A stretch of 64,000 nt of DNA from contig OZ026599.1 of the NCBI GenBank assembly GCA_964020085.1, positions 38,676,837 to 38,740,836 of the forward strand. Reading direction: 5' to 3'. The notes beneath the pieces were generated by a model that made no database searches, was not told the DNA's origin, and saw only the letters and a program-made list of their open reading frames with translations. Below are positions 24,951-36,800 of this stretch, piece after piece. The stretch's first letter is position 1, and the number at the start of each line of letters is the position of its first letter. The DNA comes from Micromussa lordhowensis (taxonomy: Eukaryota; Cnidaria; Anthozoa; Scleractinia; Lobophylliidae). A program made the translations under genes and the position numbers.

Positions 24951-26445
24951 TAATCGGAAGATGTCGTTCCATTTTCCTCGGTTATTCCCACTGATCTCTG
25001 ACCGGTCAGTTTGGCATAATGAAAGCACCTTTGAAATCAGCGCCCGCTTTAAGTTTGCGTTTCGACTTCCCGTTTTACGTTCACTTTCGGAAACAGCAGC
25101 GGAATATATCCAACATCTTGATCACTTCAGCATCAGCCAACAGTCGCCTCAGCAAGTTTGGTCCCTGTTTCAAGGGGCGCACATTCAAGAAGGAACATTC
25201 AGCATTCTATATACAGCGTGAGTCAACAGAGTCCGAACTTTTCTTTTCATAACGGGAAGCGCCGTCATTACATAATTGAATGTGACAGTGATTAGGGACA
25301 TGCGAAACGTTTTCACATTTTGTATTTTTAATACGAAGTTCCCCGTGTGATATTTAAGCTTGTGCAGGGACGGGAAAGCGGATTTGTTTCTCATTGCGTT
25401 CCGTCATTTACATCAGTCTTGAATTTTTTGCTGTTCTGCATGTAAGCTCATGTTGTCGGGAAAATAAAAATGAATTAAAGGATATGTTTAATTCTCGCTA
25501 TATATACAATAAACAAATTACAGGGTCCAAAGCATCCGTGCAGTTATGCCATGTGAAATAGATCATAAGACAGAATTTTGTGGCCTCCTTAAACCTGCGC
25601 TTTGGCAAAATCTAAAGGAGTTGTCCTTATCCGATTCGATTATTCCCTCATTTTGTAGAAGTAAGAATCTTATGGAAATTTTAGTACCATCGAAATATAG
25701 AACAAAGGAAGAACAAACAACTTTTGAAAATGGTAGCTGCTAAAAAGGTAAACGAAGTAGATGTGCTCTTCGTAAAAAAAATTCTTTTAGAATTTAGCCA
25801 AGCCTCCTAGGCCAGGTTGTTCAGAGCCCGATTAAGTTAACCCAGGATAAGCGAGAATTTTGATTCGAGTTTTATAACTTAACAGTGAGGTTTTCTGTTT
25901 TTGTTGTTTGGCCGTCTGTTTTGAGTGCGAATAATCTCAACGTCCACAAAATACACAAAATAAAATCAGTACATGAAAAACATTTGTATACAAGAAAAAT
26001 CTGTACTTCGGTTAACGGTAAAAGAACACACTCTCGATTCAAAATACATAATTTATACCCGCGGGAGAAAGTCCGCTGACAGGGGCATAAAGTCCGCTGA
26101 CAGGTACAGGTACAGGTACAAGGTACAGAAATTTACATATCGTAACATTAGGTTAGCGTTAACCGTTAGGGTTAGGCTTCCGACCAACCCAGCCCTGTTT
26201 ACAACAACTTAACCTGACATTAGCCTGCGATCGAATTGAAAACCAGCACTTGGTCAGCTTGATCTCGATGAGCCCTAAACCTGAGCCCGCGATATGGTCA
26301 CGTGATACTGGTCAGAGGAAACCTTGTTTTGACAGGTGTCAATTGGCCATTTCATGGAAGTCCCATATCAAAAAGGGCGCTATAAACCAGGGGCACATGT
26401 CTATGTCAACCTATTAACTAGCTTAAACTAACTACAGATAAGCTA

Positions 26446-26633
26446 TTATGTAAAAGGCAGGGTATCATCAAAGGTTCTTCTGCAGTCTGTAGGTCTCGAT
26501 ACATTTTGTGCACTTGCTGTCTTGACATTGGACTGAAGATTGATCAGTTGTCCCACAGTAACCTTCATGGTGTGTTTCTGAAGGAGAAGACTGTCTTTTT
26601 CTTGAAGCTGAATTACAAGATCTGATGACACCT
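26446..26633 (-). CDS. Terminal exon of an unrecognised minus-strand gene
   Basis: On the minus strand an acceptor (TCTTCACAG) precedes a frame of about 62 codons ending in TAA. It is helix-rich (LVIQLQEKDSLLLQKH, then VGQLINLQSNVKTAS). It joins in frame with the exon at 30569-30631, giving FKINK across the border. I do not recognise the family; it looks like the coiled-coil tail of a larger protein. Upstream exons should lie above 30.6 kb on the minus strand, but I found none before the LINE and Polinton, which may have disrupted the gene. Confidence 0.45.
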
Positions 26634-27770
26634 CTGTGAAGAGTAGAACACAAACACCAAACAATGAAAGTATGCGATAATTAAGAAATAGGAAACATTT
26701 TCAACATTTCCATTTAGGTTATACATGTAGATACAGGAGTGCAAGTTTGCAAGAGAAGAATAACCGTGGGTAACAGCTTGTTTATAAGCTCTCCAAAACT
26801 TGCATGAGCGTTTCTATAACTCGACAGAAAAACAAAGGTTTTTTTAATTTCCTCGATAAAATAGTGTGACAAAAAGAAAGAAAAATAACTTGTCTACTTT
26901 GATTATCGAAGTGTAAATTGTCTTTGGTTGTGCCATCATTACCTCTATAACTCGGGCTAGGTTCTGTATCCTTCTATCGTCCTGTAGAAGTGGCTTTTAG
27001 TGTGCGCTTTCCTACAGGGTCTGATACATTGATTTAGGTTTGTTGATTTTGTAGAATACTGGAAGGCCATTTGACACAGTAGAAGCTTGCCAGGCAATGA
27101 ACCCTCAGCTACTACAGCTTTCAAGAAATACTTTGATGCTCACAACTCGACTAATGCACATAAACCTAATCTTCCTAAGAGTTTTTGACTATTTGGTTGC
27201 CAGTGTCTTTATAGTTTAAATTTATTTCCTGAGTCTTTCGGATATTAATCACTTCTTAGACCCACTCACTTGTGAAATAAAACTGATGACTAACAGTCTG
27301 CATAACAGTCAAGGCTGTTCTTAATTTCTTAATTAAACTTCAGATTTGAATGATAGTGTAAGAAAAGTTCAGAGGTTGCCTTATATTAAATAACACTGGC
27401 AACAGAAAATATCTCTCTAATACTATTGAGTCTACTACTAAGAACACTTGTAGCAACGAGTTTTGTTTCAAAATACATGCAAAACTATCATGCTTACAGA
27501 GGGGCTGCCCTCTGCAATATACGAGGAAATTCGCATTGATGGATTGGTCTTTGACTGCACAGACATCAAGTCCTTTGTGAAAAACAGCGGCAAAGTGTAT
27601 TTTAAAAATTGTTAACTTGGCAAGTGTTGTTAACCCAATGACACCTGAAGATTTTTTGGCAAAAACGCATTTTTTAGACGTTTTTTACATTTGGAGCATG
27701 GATATCAGCTAAACCAGAAATATGAGCTAAAAAAAAATTAGCTAAATAAGATAAGTGAAATAAGACATTA

Positions 27771-28565
27771 AGGTGGTTCTATATAGTTTTCATTTTCCCG
27801 AGACAAGTTCACAAATTCTTTTCTAAATTATGTTTGGTTCATCGTATCAATATGAAATTTGGCACAGAAATAAAATAAACATCATAGATTCATTACATGA
27901 CATTCATTTCAGAAAACCTGTTACCATAGCAACCATATGACGCATTCAGTTGAGCCCCTAAAATCGAAATCTATTGTCTTTTTTAAAAAATTGGTCGGTG
28001 AAATCTTCTCAAACTGCAATATTATATGTCACCAGAAATGACCTTCAAAATATTTCAGTTTAAAAAAAATCTGTAGGGTAGATTAAGAAAAAATCCTCTT
28101 TTTGACTATTGTTCTCTTTTTTTTTTTTTCTGCGTACAGAATTTTTTAAAAATCGGACTATGTATGCAGCCAATTGATCCTGGTTATCACCGAAAAAATG
28201 AAAAAAATCCACCGAGCGGAAGCGGAAATATGAGCTATTAAAGTTATAAAAACTCCAAAATTTCGACACGACAAAATCAGCATTTGCGCATGTGCGTCAA
28301 CTGCACGCGCGAGATTAGGCTTGTTGGCAGTGTTTTGTACATGTGATGTTTTGTTCTACAAGATTCTAAAACAACTTACAATTGGGCGATTTTACCTTTC
28401 TCGGGGACCAATATGTGTTTAAAACATCAGTTTTTATCAAAATACTCTATTATTTTTGCCAAAGTAACCGGATGTTTTGTTCCTCGTGGCGTGGATAGAC
28501 TTGATGCCGAATTTGCGAGATTAGAACGCAGTTTGCGCGCGCTATAAAACTATTTCGAACCACCT
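27771..28565. mobile_element. TA-flanked MITE of Tc1/mariner type
   Basis: Left end AGGTGGTTCTATATAGTTTT and right end AAAACTATTTCGAACCACCT are imperfect inverted copies, flanked by TA. 795 bp, non-coding. Confidence 0.65.
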
Positions 28566-30066
28566 TAAAATGGCTTTTAAGGTAACTTGTGATATTTGAA
28601 GCAGACATGGCTCTCGGTCAGCAAGGATGATCAAAAAAGCGGATGGGTCAGTGACGAGCGGGATCTGTACTCTGCTCGTCACCCGTCCGATTTTTCGATC
28701 GTCTCCACTGACCGACATGTTTTGTGTAATACATATGACAAGGGCGGTCGAAAAGATTTTGAGGAATTTGTACGTTGCATGACCCAGCCTTTGGTAAGAG
28801 GTGGATCATTCAATTTTCAGCTATCCATGGGGGATGGGTCATCCTGTTTTATAACAGTAACTGGCACCACTTGAACAAATCTTTGTTGTTAATAATCAAT
28901 GTCTGAAATTATTTTGACTGTGGCTGAAAAAATACTCGTGGCTCGTGTAAAATAAAGATTGTAGTGTAAAATAAAAATGTATTGTAAAATCTTTACTGAA
29001 GCTAAGAAGTCTAACGGAATGATGAGCTAGGAGTCCCAGTTCAGAAATCTTCAATATGCTACTCTCTTTCGACATGCAAGTGTCCAAGAACACTAAATGA
29101 CCAACTTGTGTCTAGATGCTATTTATCCACAGTTGTACAAGACTCATGCTCATGAGACTCACACTCTAGGGCCTGGGACTCATAGTTTTCTGGCTGTGTG
29201 AGTCACAGGACACACTACAGCCTATTTCTAGATGGAACACTGTTCCATGTTTACGGTCAAATTTTGTGTAGAGTTTATGGACATGACATGCACATTATTT
29301 TACCCCCAGTCACCCTGCATTGTGTGTCCAATCAATCAGTGGTTTATATCCAACTGTGATGAATTTATAGATTTTGTTCTTCATGAATAATTCATAAGTT
29401 GAAAGTTAACAAAGCGGTAAAGTTCCAGCTGGATGATCTAAAGTTGGTGGGTTGAAGTCAGCGGTTCGAATCTTGGTGTGGAACATTTTTGTCCTTCGAG
29501 CTGCTAACAGATGGTTTGCATTTACAGGTATTGGAAAATAAAAATGTTCAAGCCATAATACAATGTAATTATAAAGAAAATGATACAGTATGGAAATCTA
29601 AAATAATTCACAGGAGAAAAACACTTCTCTAGTGTGAAAGTTTCAGATAAAAGCCACTGTCAAAGCGGTCAACAGATTAAATTAAACACCCACCTCTGCT
29701 GTATACCGAATAGTCTTTAATTTGGGAGCACTTGTTCGACACCAAACACAAAAGATCAGTTCCTCACTTTGGCAGCCATTATTCACAGTGGTTAGGCAAA
29801 TGCCACCACTCTCACGAAATACCCTGGTCAGTAGAATGATTACCCAAAAACAGTTCTTGACCCATAACTGACTGACTGACTGACTGACCGAGCAAGTGAA
29901 TCATTTCGTCCCCAGCTAACTGCTATAACTCATTCCAGCTATGCTATAACTGTACTCGATAAAAATGACAGATTAAGCATTTACAACAACAACAGCAATC
30001 CTTATTTGTACCCAACAGATTTCTTTATACCAAAAAAGGCCAATATAATGAGGTGATCTTACTAAT

Positions 30067-30345
30067 AGGCAGGGGCGGATCCAGGAATTTCTGAAAGGGG
30101 GGGGGGGTTACACTATCAATGAATGTCACCTGTTCATGTCGCCTGTTATACCTGAACCTGATACGACCTTTGCGAAATGTACATTATCTTTTCATAACTG
30201 AATGGTGAAAGTGAAATAACTTCGCAAAAACAATTTTATTCTATTATTATTTTGCGAAGAATCAGGCAAAATAACAAAGAAAAAATTCCCAAAGGGGGGG
30301 GGGGGGTTTGCAACCCCCTCAACCCCTCCCCTGGATCCGCCTCTG
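30067..30345. mobile_element. hAT-like MITE
   Basis: The ends GGGGCGGATCCAGG and CCTGGATCCGCCTC are near-perfect inverted repeats of the CAGNGGCGGATCC type seen in hAT miniature elements. Poly-G runs lie inside both ends. A clear 8-bp target duplication is not visible, only a partial ATAGG match. Confidence 0.55.
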
Positions 30346-30568
30346 ATAGGGGGTCTTCTGTGTAAACCTCAACAAACTACTTCTCCCAACAAGATGATTT
30401 AACTGCAAGATACAAAGAATTATGATGTCTATGATAAATCAGTTGTTTACACAACAGACCTAACAGACCCTCAAAATTGAACCTCAAAATACAGACTACC
30501 ACTTTATATGATCCATACAGATCTCATTTTTCTGTCAGGTGGAGTGAGTATCCTGTGACAACACTTAC

Positions 30569-30631
30569 TGTTTATTTTGAATTTGAGATCCTCTATAAAC
30601 TCCTTCAGCTGGGTCAAATCACAATGCAACA
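30569..30631 (-). CDS. Internal exon of the same unrecognised minus-strand gene
   Basis: A 63-bp exon bordered on the minus strand by CTTTCAG and GTAAGT. It encodes LHCDLTQLKEFIEDLKFKIN and ends in phase 1, which fits the acceptor of the exon at 26446-26633. The 3.9-kb intron between them holds two miniature elements. Function unknown. Confidence 0.45.
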
Positions 30632-31585
30632 CTGAAAGCAACAACAGTTGGAAATCAACATTACATGTAAGTAGAAAGGGATACTGGGAAGACTAATAAT
30701 GGCTTATCAGCAGTCTCTTGGTCCAAGATAAATGTAGATCTTAGAGAAAATGTTCAAACTTGATATTGATAAGGACAACTGCCTCCATTCTCCAGGATTT
30801 CATGAAACAAGCCACAAAATAAAATGTCCACAAAAGAATTATTCTGTGTTGTTTATCCTAAATGGTAAAGTTACAGTTCAATATGACAGTTTATAATCCA
30901 TGTGGTCAGTAGGTAATAGTAAATGGATCAAGTGAAGAGTACAAATTCAGCGAGTAATTGGACGAGTAATTTTCAAATTGGCTGGACACACTACACAATA
31001 CTGATGTAATTACAAGTTACAACAGTATTGTCAGTATTACAAGAAGTCGAGTAAGTTAACAATATTGACAACAACAACAACAGCATCATCTATGTTGGAG
31101 TACAATTTGAGAAGGCCACAAAAGACTGATTAGAATTAAAGAGCCCTTTGCGCCGGCTGGCACTATGGGGATAACTCAGATTGACTCTAATTCATGCAGT
31201 CTGAATCATGTGATTTAAACAACTCTAAAATGCAAATGCAAATGCTACAATTTGATTGGCAAGCTACCCATACACAATAAGCCATTAGCGCACAGTGGCC
31301 AAAGGTCGTCCAAATAAGGACAATGTTTTCTAGTTTCTCCAATGTTACAAGGAAAATTTTGAAATATTACTGGATGATTAAATACTCAAGAACTGTAAAG
31401 AGAGGAAATTGACTATCATGTGACTTTAAAACCTCAAAATTTTCCATTGAACCGACTTTTTGTTGTATTTATTTGATTTGATTTGCCACACAAACAAAAA
31501 ATAGAATTAGAATACAATGTTAATAAATAAAACAAATTAATATACAAGATTACAAAAAAGATCCAAAACTACAATATTACATTTT

Positions 31586-31693
31586 AACAATTAGATTATG
31601 AGTTTGAGATTTCTATGAGGTGATAGTTGATGAGGCCGAAGGCCGCATCAACTATCGCCTCATAGAAATCGAGAGATAATAATCTAATTGTTT
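31586..31693. repeat. About 105-bp near-perfect palindrome
   Basis: The inner arms GATTTCTATGAGG...CCTCATAGAAATC and ATAGTTGATG...CATCAACTAT pair around the small loop AGGCCGAAGGC, and the outer ends AACAATTAG and CTAATTGTT pair as well. As RNA or cruciform it would form a stem of about 50 bp. Same outer ends as 2807-2897. Confidence 0.75.
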
Positions 31694-32487
31694 TAGTAGA
31701 ATTCTAACTGAAATTTCCTTCCAATAACAATTTGAATTATTTCTTGTCTAGTATTAAACTTCACGCTTTAGAGAGTTAACACACACAGACTGAATTAATT
31801 GTCAATTTGGCATTTGCAGTTGTGTACGCGCACTTATCAATTTCTATGAAAGCTTTCGGGCTTTTTTTAATTCAAGAAACTTTAAATCCTCTCCTTTTAG
31901 TCTTCTAGAAATTTTGTCTATTCATTTGTTTCTAAATGTTCTTTCAAAACTCCAGCGAAACGAGAAAACGTTACACTTTTGTCGACCACAACAAGCCACT
32001 TCACACTAATGGCTGATAGTGTGCAATGGATCAGCCAATCAGATTACAGCCTTTGCATTTAGTAGAATTCTACTAATAAAGGGTAGAAAACAAAATGGCA
32101 AAGGAACCTAATAGAAACCACGGGCTTGTTAGCTTAGACCTCTCAAGAAACACCAGATGACTAATTTAGGTAATTAATTACAAGCCTTATTTAATGACAG
32201 AGTTAATACAAATGTATAGTTACCAATAATATATGCTTTAAGTTTTTCCTAAAATATGCCAGTGATGAAAAGCCCAAAATTTCAGGTGAAAGAGGATAAA
32301 AAAAATTAGGACCTTAATAGCATATGAAGAACTGCTGGATGTCTACATAATGGTAGATGAAAGGAGTTTCCATGCCTTGTTTTGTAACAATGGATTTGGT
32401 TGTTGATTGTGAATATGTTCTCAAATTTGCGAGGGAGAATAACATTCTTAAACGAGAACATAAACTGACCGAGCCCTAAGCAAGTTA

Positions 32488-33020
32488 AAGTGCCCATATC
32501 GTCAATTTTTTTATTTTCTTATCTGATTCTATATATCACCCAATGAACTTCTGCGAAAGAAAAATTCGATTCGGATAAAATGCAATCTTTTTAAGAAGTT
32601 TTAAAATCGTTCAAATTTGCCGCCATTTTGGTCGACCATTCGTGACGTAGATTGAGGAACACGTGACTTCAGGCTCTACTCATCTCGCTTGTTTTATCTC
32701 TGTAAATGTAAGTTAGTAGCTCATACAAAATGCTAGAAAGGAGCATTTTGCATGGACTCAGAAGCTAAATTTGCAGAGGTAGAACAAGTGAGATAAGTCA
32801 AGCCTGAACTCACACGTTCCTGAATCTACGTCACAATTCTGAGCATGTCGATGCTGTGATCAGCGGCACGGGTCGACCGCAAGAAAATATGTTATTCAGG
32901 TTTTTAAAACTTCGTAAAAAAATCGCTTTTTATCCAAATCGAAAACTTTTTTCGCAGAAGTTCATTGCATGAAACATAGAATCAGATGGGAAAATAAAAA
33001 TTTTGATGATATGGGCACTT
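32488..33020. mobile_element. TA-flanked MITE inside LINE-A
   Basis: Left end AAGTGCCCATATCGTCAA and right end TTGATGATATGGGCACTT are inverted with one or two mismatches, flanked by TA. The interior is also roughly symmetric (CGTGACGTAGATT near 32641 against AATCTACGTCAC near 32823). It interrupts LINE-A. Confidence 0.65.
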
Positions 33021-33132
33021 TAAGCCTCTGTATGAGCATTACATGTTTTTGCTAATTACATGTTTTTGCAAAATTACAATTCTTTGAAGGTTTGTTTTAT
33101 AAGTTGATCCCAGACTAAATTACAGTAATTAA

Positions 33133-33138
33133 GGTATA
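33133..33138. other. Left target-site duplication of the Polinton (GGTATA)
   Basis: GGTATA directly precedes the AG terminus of the element. The same 6 bp follow its right CT terminus at 60508-60513. Six-base duplications are the Polinton standard. Confidence 0.92.
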
Positions 33139-33313
33139 AGTAGTGGTATGGGCTAGTCCAGTACGTATTTGACAGGTATTGTAATGCAAATGAAAAGATA
33201 TTGTTATGGAAAGGAGTTCTATTGTTTTCTTGAGTTTGACGTATCCATGGTAACCAGAAGCCCCGACCCCTTTGACGGTTGAGAAATGACGTCATTAATC
33301 TCGTTTCCGTGTT
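33139..33313. repeat. Polinton left terminal inverted repeat
   Basis: About 175 bp, inverted copy of 60331-60507 with scattered substitutions. Contains the CRE-type palindrome TGACGTCA. A 25-bp segment (ATTAATCTCGTTTCCGTGTT plus GACCG) is duplicated in tandem just inside, to about 33344. Confidence 0.9.
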
Positions 33314-33372
33314 GACCGCATTAATCTCGTTTCCGTGTTGACCGAGTAAAAAGCCTGGTTTCTAACATAAAC

Positions 33373-33673
33373 CAGGAGCCCATCACTAGGAGCCAGCAAC
33401 TACCCCATATTCCTGTCACGGCGTTTTCACAGACCTGTCTATTTTTAGCTTGAATTTACCGCGAATTCAGACTCCCGCAGGGACAACAGGGACAACAGTG
33501 ACAAATCATAAGCACGGACTTGATTCTTTAATTGACGTCGGCATTTTCACTGGAAGATTAAAAGGAAAAGCCGCCATTGTTTCCCTTACCGATGCGCGCT
33601 CGTGTAGAACGGAACTGACCTATTTTGCGGGAAAAGAAGTCTAAAAATAGACCGGTCTAGTGATGGGCTCCTG
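33373..33673. mobile_element. hAT-like MITE inside the Polinton
   Basis: Perfect 17-bp inverted ends CAGGAGCCCATCACTAG and CTAGTGATGGGCTCCTG, flanked by a duplication CATAAAC (33366-33372 and 33674-33680). A second inverted pair (CTATTTTTAG / CTAAAAATAG) lies inside. 301 bp; no coding frame. Confidence 0.75.
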
Positions 33674-33812
33674 CATAAACAGAGAAATGACGCAATTTTA
33701 AAGTTAACCAACTTTAATATCATTTTGTTTCCCTAAAATTACAGGACAGAGGCGTTTGCAACTCCCTAGCGGATTGCGCTCAATCTATAAATGAAACTAT
33801 TTACAAAAGTAT

Positions 33813-36800
33813 TTACAAATGGCACATCAGTTCAATCATGTCAGCGTCCTCGTTTGTTATTCTCTCATACCCATAGGGATATGTTTTGAAGGTGTCTTGA
33901 TCTATCACTCTTTTTTCGTACACAAGCTGGTACTTTTTGGTCTGAGCGACCGTGGCCAGTGAGTAATCTTTGGAATTTCGGACGATGTGATAAGGTTTGT
34001 AAATATCAGTTTGTCGCGTTTTCTCGAGAGGGCGTTGAATTTCGTCTAAAACATTTTGCCGCAACACTTGATAATTTAATTGCTTGACACCTTCACTGTT
34101 TAATGAGATTCCTCTCACTTTGCATTCTTCTTTTTCTTTCTTCGTGAGGTAGCCGTAATTTTTGGGACCCCCGGACGCAAATTCAGTGATGAAGTCGTCT
34201 TCTCCCAACTCGTCCTTGAAATCACCGAGAAAGTCGTCAAGGGGAGGATTGATTTCATGAGGTAAACTTGAAAAAATAACGCTGTCGGTGTCTGTGTACA
34301 GTACGCGTTCTTGTAGCATGTCCAGAGCTGCATATAAACGAAGTCGAGCCCAACATGTCGTGAAACAAGCGATGAAAATGTTGAGGTTTGGTGAGACAGG
34401 TTCTTCATTCGATTTCAGTTTATAGTGAATTTCAACGATGTCTTCAGACAATACACTCACGTAGCAAATCTCATTTGCATCACTTTCATGGAATGCACTA
34501 AACCTCTTAGGATCCCCAAACTCTTTGATTTGAGTTTTGTTGGTGCCCTGGCCAAACTTCCCCCACATGGAATTTACATAAGCTTCGCAAGGCTACGTTT
34601 GCCTGGATTCTTTTCAATGTTGTGACGGTCGAGCTCGATGCCCTCTCTCGCTTTGTAGGATCTCAGATGTTCTTGCTGTTTGACGGGATCATTACCTACA
34701 TGAGCTGGCCAGCCGCTTGCCTCCTCTTTAATCTTTAACCATGTATTCACATAGTCTTTAAAGAGACCTTCCCTCGTTTCAGAAAAATGCCACACTTCGT
34801 GAATGTAAGTTATTTTGTAGCCCTTCTCAACGGCTTTGTTCAGTTCGGGGGTACACCATGTGCCTGTAATTTGTCTTTCACTGTCGCTGTGATTGCAAAC
34901 CCAGGAGCGTTGTAGCATTGGTTTTTCCATCTCTTCTTGTACACAGGCTCTACATAACGGGAATGTTAGTTTACCATTTTCACGCAGCGGAAGTACTGGA
35001 TGAAACAGTTTTTCCGGAGGTAAGATTGTGACTTTGGCAATACCAAAGTAATTCTGGATGTTTGTGTCTTCAGGCTGAAATATAATTTCAGGGTGGCCGA
35101 CAGGATACTCTGCGTTCTTATTGATGAAGGGGTAGAGGGATGTAAAATCGTAGTAATTAATCTTCTCTCCTGAGGCGATGTCAGCCAAATGATAAAGTTT
35201 GACAGCGTTTGTTCGCCCGCCGCAGAAAGCATCACGGGGATTTAGTGGGTCAACCAAATCGAGGCTGGCTACAAAGTTTCTGACGTCTTCTCTTTCTTCT
35301 TTCATTTTCCGTCAATCACACTCCCACATTTCAATGACGTTGTAACCTTTGTCACGCAAGAATCGAAGTTTTTCCTGGGTGCAGAGATACACGTCGGCAG
35401 TGCAGCGATGCTCCAATCTAAGATGTGTTTCGGATCTGTTGGGATAGCATTTACGACAGCCGTGCCAAAAGCAACCTTGAAATTCGTAGACCGTGTTTGT
35501 AGTTGCATGGTAGCCGTCCACGGAGTAACGACTATTGGGGATACGGTATTTCCCATCATTTCCAACATGTTGAATTCTCCCACTGATCTGACTTTGTTGC
35601 CACAGAAGATATTCCATGGCAACTTTCGATTGATTTGTTTTTAGTCGCCAACCGTGGAGAGGCTCGGAAGCAATTGTGTTGGCTTCCATTCGGTTCTGTC
35701 GTAGGTCTCGATTGCATGCTGAAGCTATAGTAATATGACTGAAGGGGTCAAACTTTGTCTCTTTTTCAAATAACCGTTTGAAGGTAAGGCATCCCTCTTT
35801 CAGTAATTTCACGTCCGACTCGCAATATTCCAACAATTCTTTCTGGAAATCGAACACTACATTCTCAGCTCTTTCTTTATCATGCCATTTCTCGAAGTCT
35901 TTACGGCCGCTAACAGACATTGACTCAGGCATGTAAAATTCTTTGTCGGGAAGTGGTCCCACGTAATCTTGATTTTCAGGCGTGTTAAACAGGTGAGGAA
36001 AATAGCCCTTCTTTAACTCTGTCAATCCGAATGTCTTTGGAAAAGCAGAAAGCGGCATTTGAAAAAATGACAGAGAGTCAATAAAGTTAATATTGTCAAA
36101 AGTTAACTGGAGAAGTTTAGCTCCATTTCTGATTTGATTGAGGACCCTGTGTTGGCGATGATATTCCTCCACCACGAAATAGGAGTCGTAGCCAGAAAAG
36201 TTATGGGCCAAAACAGTTACATTTCGCGTGTCTCCTTCAGTTAACCTATCCAGCCATTCAAGGAAACCGCGGATGCAATCTTCACCTTTGAAATGGAGTG
36301 GACAATTATCATCCTCAGTTTCCGCTATTAGTAGATTAGGGATGTGTTTGCCAGTGTCTTGCGTCGCCTCAATATCGAAGAAAACGAGAACTGTTATCCT
36401 CTGCTTCGGCTTCGGTTCGTCGCTTGCGTTTCATTTTCTCTTTTTTCTCTTCGGTTAGCTCTTCAGGTGTTTTAGGTATCTGAATAAAGCATTGGTGGCT
36501 TGCGGCTTCTATGTATTCATGGCACGAGGGACAGTCTATGTAACCGCATTCGTGTTCTTTTTGCTGCTGTAGACCAACCAACAACTTCTTACAGCTAGAA
36601 CATTTGCGGCGTTGACTGCAAACACTGATGTTTTTGGAGTCGGCGGAATTTCCCTTGTAGGATTTCGTCAGATGATTTTGAAAACAAACATCACCATAAA
36701 ACATGCGCTTACAGGATCCTCAGGGTGAAGCTGGTGGTTGATTACGACACCTGGCCTCTGTAAAGTCCTCACATCCCGTTTGTAAACAGGAAGAACAATG

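Larger units (their letters stand above)
21577..26445. other. Intergenic region with miniature elements
   Basis: No convincing coding exon. A polyadenylation-type AATAAA lies near 22255, downstream of the kinesin-LL5 stop. The region holds inverted-repeat elements at 22364-22758 and 24221-24950 and a short interstitial TTAGGG run at 22844-22865. Confidence 0.5.
26634..30568. other. Probable minus-strand intron with miniature elements
   Basis: Contains a TA-flanked element (27771-28565) and an hAT-like element (30067-30345). A tRNA-like B box (GGTTCGAATCT) near 29463 may mark a SINE remnant. The open + strand stretch 28596-28874 has no recognisable domain and I do not call it. Confidence 0.4.
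32230..33138 (-). pseudogene. LINE reverse transcriptase 3' part (LINE-A), interrupted by a MITE
   Basis: Minus-strand relic. From 33138 down, the words LNYCNLVW and TYKTNLQRIVILQK belong to the conserved C-terminal part of Jockey/CR1-type reverse transcriptases (YLxYCNxVWG...QKxxxR). After the MITE at 32488-33020 the frame resumes with QFMFSF, ILPRKFENIFTINNQIHCY and KTRHGNSFHLPLCR, again LINE RT tail words. Frameshifts and stops are present. The upstream part lies beyond the Polinton at 60508-60796 and 62060-62510. Confidence 0.8.

Noticed and set aside
28596..28874. Open frame of 92 codons on the + strand
   Set aside because: Non-ATG start, no domain, overlaps the end region of a MITE; no evidence of coding.
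33074..33295. Protein-coding frame in the Polinton terminal repeat (also at 60237-60560)
   Set aside because: The same frame appears in both inverted repeats only because the DNA is repeated; no family match, and it runs into LINE-A.
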